From assembly GCF_000372725.1 (NCBI RefSeq), contig NW_005201327.1, forward strand, positions 117,293 to 181,292: a stretch of DNA of 64,000 nucleotides, read 5' to 3'. Positions within the stretch are counted from its first letter, which is position 1. The number at the start of each line of letters is the position of its first letter. The position numbers and the translations under genes are program-made. Positions 29,861 through 39,326 of the stretch are shown piece after piece. The notes below the pieces were generated by a model. That model was not told where the DNA came from. It saw only the letters and a list, made by a program, of their open reading frames with translations, and made no database searches. Source of the stretch: Emiliania huxleyi CCMP1516. Lineage: Eukaryota; Haptophyta; Isochrysidales; Noelaerhabdaceae.

Positions 29861-32095
29861 ATGAAGGAGGCCGAGGAGACAGGCCAGGACAGTGCCAATG
29901 TGCGGGCGCGCTTTCAACAGTTCCGCGAGGAGACGGGGCGGCTGCCCGAGGCGGGTGCTGAGGAAACGGGCGGAGATGTGTCATCGGCGGTGGCAGCCGA
30001 GATGGCTCGCCAGTGCAGCCGCGTGGACATGGGCCCGGCCTCACCAGACCGGGTCCCGGACAGGATTGTGGACGCGGCAGGGGAGGGCAACGAGGCGGTG
30101 GTGCTGGCGTGGATGGACGCCGCCGGCGGGCAGGTCGACGCGACGTTCGAGTCGGGCGATACTGGCGGATTCACCCTGCTGATGTACGCTGTCGCCAACG
30201 GGCAGGAGAAGCTTGTCGACTTGCTGCTGGGACGCGGCGCCAAGGTCAACCAGCAGGCCAGCAACGGCATGACCGCGCTGATGCACGCCGTCCTGAGCAA
30301 TCGGCCGCCGATCGTGCGCCGCCTGCTCGGGCTGGGAGCGGACCTGAAGGCGCGCGCCGCAAACGGCAAGACCGCGCTGCAGTTTGCCAAGGAGAAGGGC
30401 TTCGATGGGTGCGTCGCCGCCTTTCGCCAGCACATCGAGAGGGTGACGTCGAATTTGCGCGAGCGCGGGAGCGGTGGGGTCAGCGAGGGTGGCAGCAAGG
30501 AGGCGGCCACCGAGGGCGCCGCCGACACTGGCGAGGATGGCAACTGCGAGGTTCCCTTGGAGATCCTGCTTGCGGCGGGCGGGCGCGGTGAGCCCACAAG
30601 CATGGCAAACGTGCTCGAATGGGTTGACAGGGAAGAAGGGCGGGCCAACGCGACCTTCGATGCGTCGGCGTTCCTCGCGATCGCCTCGAAGAGGTGCGGC
30701 CCTGGCAGCGCCGCCCCTCAAGGCAGTGCTGTGAGGGGCTGCACGCTGCTGACGGCCGCTGCCCGCAGCAACAACGTGCACCTGGCAGAGGCGCTGCTAG
30801 ACCGCGGCGCGGAGATTAACAAGCGGGACAGCAGCTGCATGTCGGCGCTGATGCACGCCGTTGCCCACGGTCAGGAGGACATGGTCAAGTTGCTGCTGAA
30901 GCGGGAGGCGGAGGTCGACCCGCAGGACAGGAAGGGCATGACGCCGCTGCTTGACGCCGTCACCCGGGGCGAGGAGAGGCTTGCCGAGGCACTGCTTCGG
31001 GCGGGCGCGGAGGCTGACCAACGGGACGGCACGGGAAACACCGCGCTGACGGTAGCCGTGCTCAATAACCACCGCGGCGTCCTGCGCTGTCTGCTGAAGC
31101 ACGGTGCAGATATGAAGCTGTGCGCCACGGACGGCATCACGCTGCTGAAGCTGGCCGAGAGGATGGGCCACGATGAGTGCGCACAGGCGTTGCGGACGAC
31201 GGTCCCCAAGGAGATTGCCATGGCGGCGGACCGAGGCGACGACCAAACGGTGCAGACGTGGCTGGAGATCGCCGGCGGTCAGGTCAACGCGACGTACGAG
31301 GACGGCGACGTGAGCGGCTTGACCCTCCTGATGACTGCGGCCAGCAGCGGCTGGCCGCTCCTTGTCGACATGCTGCTGCGACGCGGTGCGAAGGTGGGCG
31401 CGCGGAGCAGCAACGGCTGGACCGCTCTGATGCACGCCGCCCTTAGCGGCCACGAGCGAGTGGTCCACAGGCTGTTGCTGGCCGGCTCGAAGGACGGCGA
31501 GACGGCGATTCAGCTCGCCAAGGAGTCGGGTCACGCTGCGTGCGTGCGCGTCTTCGAGGCGCATGTGGCGGCGCATGCGGCGGCGCATGTGGCGGAGGAG
31601 GCGGCGAGGGCTGCGGAGGCGCGAGGGGAGGCGCTGCTCGCGGAGATCGAGGCGGAGGAGGCGAAGGCGCGCGCCAAGAAGGGCAAGAAGAAGAAGAAGA
31701 AGAGCAAGGGTGTCGTCGGCAGCAGCGATGCGGTGCCATCACAGGAGCCCCACGCGCTGGCAGATGAGGCGGGGGAGGCAGAGATGGAGGCCCCGGCGGT
31801 GGAACCGCTGCAGCACGCGGCGGCCGCCCTCACGGAGCTGGTAGACGAGGCTGCTCCGCCATCCACTCGACCCTCGGACATCCCCGAGGCCTTCCTCTGC
31901 CCGATCACCTTCGCGCTGATGGACGATCCGGTCGTGATGATGGACGGGATGACGTACGAGCGCCGCGCCATCGAGAGGTGGTTGAGCAAAGGCCACACGA
32001 CCTCGCCGCTCACTGGTGCGGAGCTCCAGTCGACCGTGCTCATCCCAAACAACCTCGTGCGCAGCCAGATCCGGGAGTATCGGGCGCAGCAATAA
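29861..32095 (+). CDS. Ankyrin-repeat U-box E3 ubiquitin ligase
   Basis: 744 aa, single exon. Three blocks of ankyrin repeats (about 65-200, 285-435, 455-560), each with the TALMHAVLS / LLLGRGAKV core, are joined by less regular linkers. A Lys/Ala-rich coiled stretch follows (EEAKARAKKGKKKKKKSKGV). The C-terminal about 72 residues are a U-box: PEAFLCPITFALMDDPVVMM, DGMTYERRAIERWL, then TSPLTGAEL and VLIPNNLVRSQI. U-boxes bind E2 enzymes without zinc; ankyrin repeats would choose the substrate. Cytosolic, no leader. The three ankyrin blocks are similar to each other, suggesting internal duplication. Confidence 0.93.
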   Translation: MKEAEETGQDSANVRARFQQFREETGRLPEAGAEETGGDVSSAVAAEMARQCSRVDMGPASPDRVPDRIVDAAGEGNEAVVLAWMDAAGGQVDATFESGDTGGFTLLMYAVANGQEKLVDLLLGRGAKVNQQASNGMTALMHAVLSNRPPIVRRLLGLGADLKARAANGKTALQFAKEKGFDGCVAAFRQHIERVTSNLRERGSGGVSEGGSKEAATEGAADTGEDGNCEVPLEILLAAGGRGEPTSMANVLEWVDREEGRANATFDASAFLAIASKRCGPGSAAPQGSAVRGCTLLTAAARSNNVHLAEALLDRGAEINKRDSSCMSALMHAVAHGQEDMVKLLLKREAEVDPQDRKGMTPLLDAVTRGEERLAEALLRAGAEADQRDGTGNTALTVAVLNNHRGVLRCLLKHGADMKLCATDGITLLKLAERMGHDECAQALRTTVPKEIAMAADRGDDQTVQTWLEIAGGQVNATYEDGDVSGLTLLMTAASSGWPLLVDMLLRRGAKVGARSSNGWTALMHAALSGHERVVHRLLLAGSKDGETAIQLAKESGHAACVRVFEAHVAAHAAAHVAEEAARAAEARGEALLAEIEAEEAKARAKKGKKKKKKSKGVVGSSDAVPSQEPHALADEAGEAEMEAPAVEPLQHAAAALTELVDEAAPPSTRPSDIPEAFLCPITFALMDDPVVMMDGMTYERRAIERWLSKGHTTSPLTGAELQSTVLIPNNLVRSQIREYRAQQ

Positions 32096-32462
32096 TGTGA
32101 CTGCTAATACAATGCGGCTCCCTATTTTCTCTCCATGTGCCCTCGTGGCAGTGCACGAGTCGAGTGCGCGAGTAGCCCCGGGTGAAGACCCCCCTCCTCC
32201 CCTGCGGGGCCAGCCTGCGGCACCAGTGACCAACGACGAACGTCGAGCTGCAGCGGCGGCAGCGAGGCGGTGCTGCGGGCGGTGCCGCGGCGGAGGTGGC
32301 AGCAGGCACGTGTGTTGAAGTAACAATTACTGAATTCCTTTTACCTGAGTCCCGCGTACGTGGTTAAACACGACAGCCCAAACCAATAGAGGTACCGTAC
32401 GATAATGAGATACACAGGGCTGCCACGCAGCAAGCGCCCTGCCCGCTCCCCCTCTGGCTTCC
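32096..32462. other. Region between convergent genes
   Basis: Separates the U-box gene from the 3' end of the SLC13 gene. No gene seen. Confidence 0.5.
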
Positions 32463-34014
32463 TCACGGCAGCCACGACGCGGGGAGCGAGTAGATGGAGG
32501 CGGCGGCGCACAGCGCCGTGCTGAGGGTCAACGGCAGCCCCAGCCGCGCAAAGTCGGCAAACGAGTAGCCGCCTGGCAGGGAGGCGGGGCATGTGGGCGA
32601 GGGGCGGGGCGTGCGGTGCAGGTGAGGGAATGGGAGGTGCAGAGAGCTGGCGTCGGGCGCGGGCGCGGCGCGGCGCGGAAGGCACACCCGGCTGCAGCAC
32701 CATCAGGTTGGTCTGGTAGCCGATTGGCGTCGCAAACGACGCGCTCGCGCCCATCATCATCGCCAGCATCACCTGCGCCGGGCGCAGCGCGGCGAGCCCT
32801 CCGCCGTCGTGCAGGTCCTTGAGCACGCCGTACACGAGCACGACGCACGCGGCGTTGGAGACGAGGCACGAGAGAGCAGACGTGAAGAGGAAGACCGCGC
32901 CGAGGAAGGGCAGCGGGCCTGCGTAGTGAGTACGCCAGCCTCGGGGCGCGAGGACGGTGTCGTGCAGAGTACTGAGAGCACCTCCCCAGTACGTGGGCTA
33001 CGAATACAGTAGCCACTGCTCGATCAGCGCCGACGCTTGCTGGTTGGCGACACACGATCACCGTGTTTTCCGCGTCTAGGGCAGCGGGCCCAGCAGCGGC
33101 TCCAGCTCGGCGAGGAGCGCGCCTACTCCACCTCCATTGGCTGTGAGGAGCGGCGCTGTGTCGCACCGCCACTCTCCCGCTCGAACAGATCCGCGCCGAG
33201 CATCGCCGACAAGCCTGAGCGGTCGAGGGCGGCGCCTACAGCCTCGGAGCATCTCGGCTGATCTCGGCTGCACCTCGGGGCTCGACAAGCCCTGGAGGCC
33301 GGCCGAGGGCGGCGCCGAGCCCGAACGACGCGGCGATGGTGAGGAGCACCTGCGGCGCGAGATCGCGCGAGATCGTGCGAGGGCGTGCGAGATCGCGCGA
33401 GATCGCGCGAGATCACGCGAAAGGGCATCCGAGAGATCGCCCGGGAAGGGGAGGGGGGGCGGGGCGGCGGTGGCGAGGGGCACCCTGTGCTGGATCGCCC
33501 GGAACGCCTGCTCGACAGTAAGGCACCCCACTCCGACGAGCAGAAACGCGGCGGCGAGCGAGAGATGCCTAAGGCAAACCAAGGTCAGGTAAGCTTCTCC
33601 ACACGCACAAAGTGGACGGGGGGGCGACCCTCGAGAGGTGCCTGCGGGGCGGGAAGACGGCACTGCGCCGTGGACTCTGAGATCTAGCATCGCACGAACA
33701 CGGGGGGGGGGGGGGGGGGGTGCGGAGTCTGGCGGAGTACGTCTCCTCTCGCGCGCTGGTGGGAGTGCACCAAAGCACGCACGTTCCGCTTCTAGGGAGA
33801 GGTGCAGCAGCGTGCCCGCCCCGCACCGCGACAGCGCGAGCACAGCCACAAGCGAGCCGCCCGCCACCCACTGCTTCCCGCGCACGCCCGGCTGCGGCAG
33901 CAGCGGCGGCGAGGGCGACGGCGGCGTGTCGGTCCGCGAGAAGGAAGCGACCGACGCCGACACCGCCGGCGCGTCGCCGTTAGCACCGCCGCCGCCGCCG
34001 CCGGAACCGCCGGA

Positions 34015-34079
<65 letters not shown>

Positions 34080-34215
34080 TGCCTGCGGGGGGCTCACTTC
34101 CCTTGCCCAAGCTTTGGGCGGCTGCCTGGGCCGCGTCCTTGAACGAGACGTCGTACCCCTTTCCCAACGACGCGCTTGTGGTCGACGCCCTGCATGCCTC
34201 CGGTTTGGAACCCTA
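32463..34215 (-). CDS. C-terminal half of an SLC13/DASS anion transporter
   Basis: Exons (5' to 3' on the reverse strand): about 34215-33806, 33568-33484, 33349-33316, 33235-33167, 33122-33090, 32918-32688 and 32572-32463, all phase-consistent. After a long Gly tract the protein reads QWVAGGSLVAVLAL, AAAFLLVGVGCLTVEQAF, RVLLTIAASFGLGAAL, then FTSALSCLVSNAACVVLVYG and GASASFATPIGYQTNLMVL, GGYSFADFARLGLPLTL. ASFATPIGYQTNLMV is the SLC13 substrate-site signature. This family imports sulfate or dicarboxylates with sodium. The expected N-terminal transmembrane half is absent: upstream DNA is taken by a divergent gene. Donors alternate GC and GT; several introns repeat exon sequence at both ends, and the first contains a dispersed element. 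The extreme 5' end is uncertain. Confidence 0.82.
33590..33655 (+). mobile_element. Dispersed 150-bp element, partial copy E (inside an SLC13 intron)
   Basis: Contains gtaagcttctccacacgcac and the gggggcgaccctcg block; the 3' half is diverged or lost. Antisense to the host gene. Confidence 0.65.
34017..34079 (+). repeat. (CCG)n trinucleotide repeat
   Basis: Encodes the poly-Gly linker of the SLC13 product on the reverse strand. Confidence 0.9.
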
Positions 34216-34395
34216 TCGAGGCGACGACTACGGTTACGGTCAGCGATAGGGCTAGGGTTATCGTTAGCATTAGCGTTACCGATATTCTTAGGGCTCGGGA
34301 TGACGTCTAGGAATATCGCTACCGCCTCCGTCTAGCACGCGTTAACAAGCACACTCGATCAACAGTCCACAAACTCCCGGGGGATCCCCTCCTAG

Positions 34396-36477
34396 GCTCG
34401 CACCGCCGCCGTCAAGCACGCGCGGCAGGAGCGCTCGATCTCCAACGGCCAGTACTACGTCCTGCTGATCGCGTCGCTGCTGCTGCTCGCGACCGCCTCG
34501 TTCCGCGTCGCCTACCTGGCGCTGGAGGCGATCACACACGGGCTGCGCTGGAGCCGGCTGCTCTGGTCGTCGCAGCACGAGGAGTTCCGCGTCTGGACGG
34601 GGATGGTGTGCTCCGACCCGTGGCAGGCGGAGACGGTGCTTTGCCAGGCGGCGGGCGGGTCGTGGCTCGCGCGGGAGCTGATCCGGGCTAAGCTGGCCAC
34701 CGCCGAGGTGCGATCTCCCCAGATCTCCCCAGATCTCCCCAGATCTCCCCATATACCCCCAGATCTCCCTGAGTAGGAGGACCATTGCGGCCTCGACGCG
34801 CGCGCGGACGGCTGCCGCTTCGCGCCGTGCGCGGAGCGAGGCCTCTCGTCGGTGCTGCTCGGGCTTGGCGGACTCGTGACCTCCCCCGCATCTCCCCCGG
34901 ATCTCCCCAGATCTCCCCACATAGGTGCTGCTCGGGCTGGCGGACTCGTGGCGATCGCCGCTCATCTACCCCTTCTCTACGAGCAGCGCCTCTTCACACC
35001 TGCAGCCGTGAGCAGGCGCTCGCCGCTCAACAACCCCTTCGACAAGCTGTACGAGCAGCGCCTCTTCACACCTGCAGCCGTGAGCAGGCGCTCGCCGCTC
35101 AACAACCCCTTCGACAAGCTCTGCGAGCAGCGCCTCTTCACACCTGCAGCCGTGAGCAGGCGCTCGCCGCTCAACAACCCCTTCGACAAGCTCTACGAGC
35201 AGCGCCTCTTCACACCTGCAGCCGTGAGCAGGCGCTCGCCGCTCAACAACCCCTTCGACAAGCTCTACGAGCAGCGCCTCTTCACACCTGCAGCCGTGAG
35301 CAGGCGCTCGCCGCTCAACAACCCCTTCGACAAGCTCTACGAGCAGCGCCTCTTCACACCTGCAGCCGTGAGCAGGCGCTCGCCGCTCAACAACCCCTTC
35401 GACAAGCTCTACGAGCAGCGCCTCTTCACACCTGCAGCCGTGAGCAGGCGCTCGCCGCTCAACAACCCCTTCGACAAGCACTACGAGCAGCGCCTCTTCA
35501 CACCTGCAGCCGTGAGCAGGCGCTCGCCGCTCAACAACCCCTTCGACAAGCTCTACCTCGTGCTGCGGCCGATCCGGAGGAAGATCTCCCCATCTCTCCC
35601 CACCTCTCCCCATCTCTCCACATCTCTCCACATCTCTCCCCATCCCTCCCCATCTCTCAGGAAGAGCCGCGCGCTACTGCACTCGATCGCCGCGGGACAC
35701 GTTCCGCTCTCGGAGCTCGACCGCGTCTTCCACGACTTCCCGTGGGGCGAGCGCGTCGAAGGCGACGGCGGCCGCTGGGGCACCTCCACGCTGCTCCGCT
35801 CCGGCACGGACCGGGCGAAGGCGTGGCTCTTCCACAAAGTCGTCTACCCGGCGCTGCGCGAGTGGGGCGTCGTCATCGGGGGGTCCGCCATCCCGCCGCC
35901 GCGAGAGTGCCGGGCGGGCGGGCTCGACTTGCCGCCCGCCGCGTCGGACCCCTTCTCGACGGCGGCGCAGAAGCTGTCGTCGCTGCCCGAGGCGGTGGCG
36001 ACAACGGTGGGCGACACCGTCGCAGAGATGTTCAGCTTCGCGCTCGAGGTGAGCGACTGCTCCACTAATGAGAGGTAAGCGACACGAATTCGTCCAAGAG
36101 TAAGCACCAACGTCCATCGATTCGCGCTCGAGGTGAGCGACTGGGTGACGGCGGCCGAGGCCGAGGCCGAGGAGGAGGACGCGCCAAATGCGAATACGTC
36201 GGAGAGCGAGGCGGCAGAAAGCGCGCCCCGCCGAAGGGTGATGCTGGTGCAGCGCCAGCGCTTCCGCGCGGTGCGTTGATCTCCCCGTATCTCCCCATAT
36301 CTCCCCGTATCTCCCCATCTCTCCCGCGGCGTGCGCCGCCTGTCTCTGACAGCCTAACCCCCCCGACGGCCTCTCGGGCCCCTCCTGCAGGCGTGGAAGC
36401 CCGCGGCGGGCTTGTGGAGACGGGTGCGGCGCCGGCGCGAGCGGGCGGGCGCCGCGGCGGCTGAAGAGGAGCGGTGA
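34396..36477 (+). CDS. Single-span membrane protein, unknown family, 5' end not found
   Basis: Exons: 34396-34707 (preceded by CCTAG), 34777-34851, 34925-34950, from 35520, 35661-36048, 36133-36270 and 36391-36477. Exon 1 carries one membrane helix (YYVLLIASLLLLATASFRVA), then a soluble domain with Cys pairs (VCSDPWQAETVLCQA; HCGLDARADGCRFAPCAE). Later exons give SRALLHSIAAGHVPLSELDR and WLFHKVVYPALREWGVVIGG, an acidic stretch and a basic tail. Not recognised. The third intron (34951-35519) contains the 72-bp tandem array and is GC-AG; its removal gives DSWRSPLNNPFDKLYLVLRP. The junction near 35580-35660 is ambiguous: it can be read through, spliced from GC at about 35568, or spliced AG|GA. 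The first exon and start codon are missing from the model. Confidence 0.7.
34981..35556 (+). repeat. 72-bp tandem array, eight units
   Basis: Units start at 34981, 35053, 35125, 35197, 35269, 35341, 35413 and 35485 and are almost identical. Each holds gagcagcgcctcttcacacc, tgcagccgtgagcag and a copy of exon sequence gcgctcgccgctcaacaacc. Every unit has its own AG|GC and stays open in frame, encoding 24 residues ([14 protein letters not shown], then SPLNNPFDKL). Confidence 0.95.
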
Positions 36478-36800
36478 GTGCGAGAACTCTTCGTGGCTCT
36501 CTTTTGCACGAGGTCTTTCGGGCCTCGGTCTCACGTCTCTCCTTGGTACACTCTGAAGATGGGACGAGGAACACAAACGCTGCTGCAGTGGCTGCACAAG
36601 GTTTCGCAGTAGCCACAATGCATAGAGTTCTGTTCACATCCATCCATCCACTACCACTGTACCATTGTGTACCAAACACACGCACGTGTACGGCGCAAGC
36701 AACGAGGTCGCAGCAGTTGCCAGCAACACGAGCTCACTCACGAGTGAGCTGGCGGCAAGGGTGGCCGCACGCCCGCACGCGTCGTAGCCGGAGAGCGGTT
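36478..36800. other. Region between convergent genes
   Basis: 3' flank of the membrane-protein gene and of the SUMO-like gene. No gene seen. Confidence 0.5.
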
Positions 36801-38969
36801 TCACTGCTCGCCGTCGGTCACCGCATCCTCCAGCACAATCACCGCGATCTCATCGCCGTCCTTCATGCGGGTCGCGCGCGGCGACCAGTCGCCCTTGAGC
36901 CGCTCGCCCTTGTAGAAGAAGCGGACCTTTGAAGGGCGGAGGCCCCGCTCTTCGCAGACGGTGCTCATGAGCTCCGACAGCGGCGATAGCTTGCGCGTCT
37001 GTTGCAGAGAGAGGGAGATAAGTAAGGGGAACGCGACGCTCGTCACACGGAGAGGGGATCGCGTGCGTGCAGTGCGCGCCTTCACGTCGATTGTGATGCC
37101 GTCCTGCAAAATCACCGAGAGGTCGATCGGCGGGCCCGGCAAGCCCGCTATCGCAAGCTGCTCCATCTCGCGGGCCTCCTCCTGCCAGGACTGTTCTAAT
37201 GATTGTTGCTCGGTCCGCCTGGCCGCCGCCTCTTCCGGGGTCGGCGGGGTCCGCAGGCGATTCATGCGCTCCTCCCACGCCGCCTCCTGCGCCTCTTCGC
37301 GGATCTTCGCCCGCCGCTGCCACTCTGGGTCGTTGTCGCGCACGTTGCAGCGCGTGATGCTCTTCGAGTCGCCGGCGCCGTCGAGCAGGTCGTCGTACGA
37401 GAGGCGGGCGCCAAAGCCGTCGAGGTCGACGGCGAGCGCCGCGAGGCTGCTGCGGTCGGACGCGAGCAGCAGCTCCTCCACGTCGTGCCGGATGGAGGGG
37501 TGGCACTCGCACGTGCCGTCGGAGCAGTCCTCCGGGTACGTCTTGAAGTACCGGCTGTTGCAGGGCTTGACGAAGTGGTTGAGATTGAGCTCGTACTGCT
37601 TGTCGATGAAGTCCTCGGGGCACTTGGCGCAGACCTCGACTCTGTCCTCCGCTCGGCCGGCGATGCCGAAGTCGGACGGGAGCTCCGGGTCGAGGAAGTC
37701 GGACGAGCCGAAGGAGCGGGTGAGCGCGACGAGGTCGTCGGCCGTCACGCCCCAGTCCGTGTTGGTCTCCACAAACTTCTTGTAGCTGCTCGTGTCCACC
37801 AACGAGTCGGTCCCGTTGATGGAGACGCGAGACGGCATATAGTAGTCGTAATAGACGTCGCCGTTGCCGCGCTCTCGCCGCACCGGCTCTGGCGGCGGAT
37901 GGCGCATGTGGAACTCGGCCTTGCCGATCGCGTTGAGCCGCTTGAAGTCGGAGAAGCGCTGCAGCCGGACGAGGGAGTTGAGGTAGTGCGTCCACGCATT
38001 GTGCATGCCCTCGAAGAGCGCGCGGGGCGTGTACTTGTCGTAGCACGGGTTGTAGCTCTGTCCCTCGACCCTCTCCGGCGCCGGGTACTCCTCGCAGATC
38101 TCCTTGCAGAAGTCGTACACGGACTCGCCCCAGCCCGACATCTCGGCCAGCACGGCCACGAGCGCGCCCACCATCGAAGCATCGATGCCGCATGCGCGTG
38201 CCGTCTCCTCGCAGAGCGCCGTCGGCGGGCGGAGGAGGCAGTCGCCCGAGAGGATGCGCCAGCTGACGCCGAAGATGGCCGCCGCCTCGGTAGCGCCGGG
38301 GAGGAGGACGGCAAGGTTTGCCGTCCAGTTCATGTCGCAGATGCAGTCGTGCGCGCAGCACCCCTTGTTCATCGTCGACTGGATCTCGTACGCGAAGGTG
38401 AAGATGACGGGGCCATCGGCCGACTCGATGGAGTACACGTGGCACTCCTGGCCGACTTTCTTGCAGTGGTGCATGGCGCAGCCCAGCGGCACGATCCGCG
38501 AGAGGAAAGGTGGCACGGCGTCGAGCCCGGGGATGCGGAGTGCGAGCGCCCGCGCCACCGCGTCCTGGTAGCGCTGCCTCGACTCGGCCATGAACTCGCG
38601 GCGACGGAGCGGGTAGAGGTAATTGATGGTCGGCTCGTAGTCGAAATTGGCGGAGCCATCCGGATTTGTGCGCCAGCAATCCTTGTTGCAGCCGAGCTCG
38701 GGGTCGGTGACGATCTGCCGCTGGCTCCCCGCCAGCGGCTGCATCGAGTGCCGGCTCATGAGCGCTGCCAACTCGTCCTGTGCGAGTGGGCAGCCGCTCC
38801 GGAGCGCGAGCGTCAGCCTCGCCATGTCCGCTTGCGACGGAAGCATGCACGCGATGAACTCGAAGAGCGATCGCTCGCCAAAGACAGGCTCGATGAAAGC
38901 GTCCATCGGGTCTGCCGCGAAGGCTTGACGGAGGAAAGGCTCGACGAAGAGGTCGATTAGTCGATGCAA
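36801..38969 (-). CDS. Cys-rich protein with a C-terminal ubiquitin/SUMO-like domain
   Basis: 722 codons, or about 695 aa if the 81-nt GC-AG intron (37079-36999) is removed. Residues 90-470 contain many Cys and His in pairs (LGCNKDCW, GCAMHHCKKVGQECH, KGCCAHDCICDMNW, YDFCKEICEEY, EVCAKCPEDF, CSDGTCECHPS), consistent with a disulfide- or metal-stabilised fold not recognised here. A Glu/Arg/Gln-rich helix (about 570-620) precedes the last about 85 residues, which resemble a SUMO fold (RKLSPLSELMSTVCEERGL, then KVRFFYKGERL and MKDGDEIAVIVLE). There is no terminal Gly-Gly, so it is a built-in ubiquitin-like domain and not a modifier precursor. Splicing joins ITIDVK to TRKLSPL, as expected for the fold. 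No leader. Confidence 0.75.
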   Translation of the reverse strand: MHRLIDLFVEPFLRQAFAADPMDAFIEPVFGERSLFEFIACMLPSQADMARLTLALRSGCPLAQDELAALMSRHSMQPLAGSQRQIVTDPELGCNKDCWRTNPDGSANFDYEPTINYLYPLRRREFMAESRQRYQDAVARALALRIPGLDAVPPFLSRIVPLGCAMHHCKKVGQECHVYSIESADGPVIFTFAYEIQSTMNKGCCAHDCICDMNWTANLAVLLPGATEAAAIFGVSWRILSGDCLLRPPTALCEETARACGIDASMVGALVAVLAEMSGWGESVYDFCKEICEEYPAPERVEGQSYNPCYDKYTPRALFEGMHNAWTHYLNSLVRLQRFSDFKRLNAIGKAEFHMRHPPPEPVRRERGNGDVYYDYYMPSRVSINGTDSLVDTSSYKKFVETNTDWGVTADDLVALTRSFGSSDFLDPELPSDFGIAGRAEDRVEVCAKCPEDFIDKQYELNLNHFVKPCNSRYFKTYPEDCSDGTCECHPSIRHDVEELLLASDRSSLAALAVDLDGFGARLSYDDLLDGAGDSKSITRCNVRDNDPEWQRRAKIREEAQEAAWEERMNRLRTPPTPEEAAARRTEQQSLEQSWQEEAREMEQLAIAGLPGPPIDLSVILQDGITIDVKARTARTRSPLRVTSVAFPLLISLSLQQTRKLSPLSELMSTVCEERGLRPSKVRFFYKGERLKGDWSPRATRMKDGDEIAVIVLEDAVTDGEQ

Positions 38970-39326
38970 TCTACAGATGAGGCTGTGCCTTGGCTCATTC
39001 GCGGCTGGACTTCGTTTTTTTTATGAGCTTAGCCTTCGATGTAATGAACAAACGCAAGGTTCCCCTGCGTCACTACGTGCCTCCCCGTCTTTGTAGCCTG
39101 GCGTTTGTGCCCCGTTCGTGCCGCGTCCCGTGCCCCCGAGTTCATTTTAATAAACAAACGCAAGGCGGACATGGCATATCGCTCTCGGGCCCACAGACAT
39201 CCCGCACACCCGCCGCCACCCGCGCGCGCCCCGCCCCACCTCGGCCGGGAGAAAGGGGAGTGACAGTTTGGGATGAAAGCCCGAGTATGTTGAGTCCTGG
39301 CTCAACAACGCAGGGAACAAGAGGGG
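38970..39326. other. Intergenic region between divergent genes
   Basis: Possible shared promoter region. aacaaacgcaagg occurs twice (about 39046 and 39152). No supported gene. Confidence 0.45.

Noticed and set aside
34981-35556. 72-bp array as a CRISPR or integron array
   Set aside because: Whole units are identical, there are no variable spacers, and it lies inside a spliced gene.
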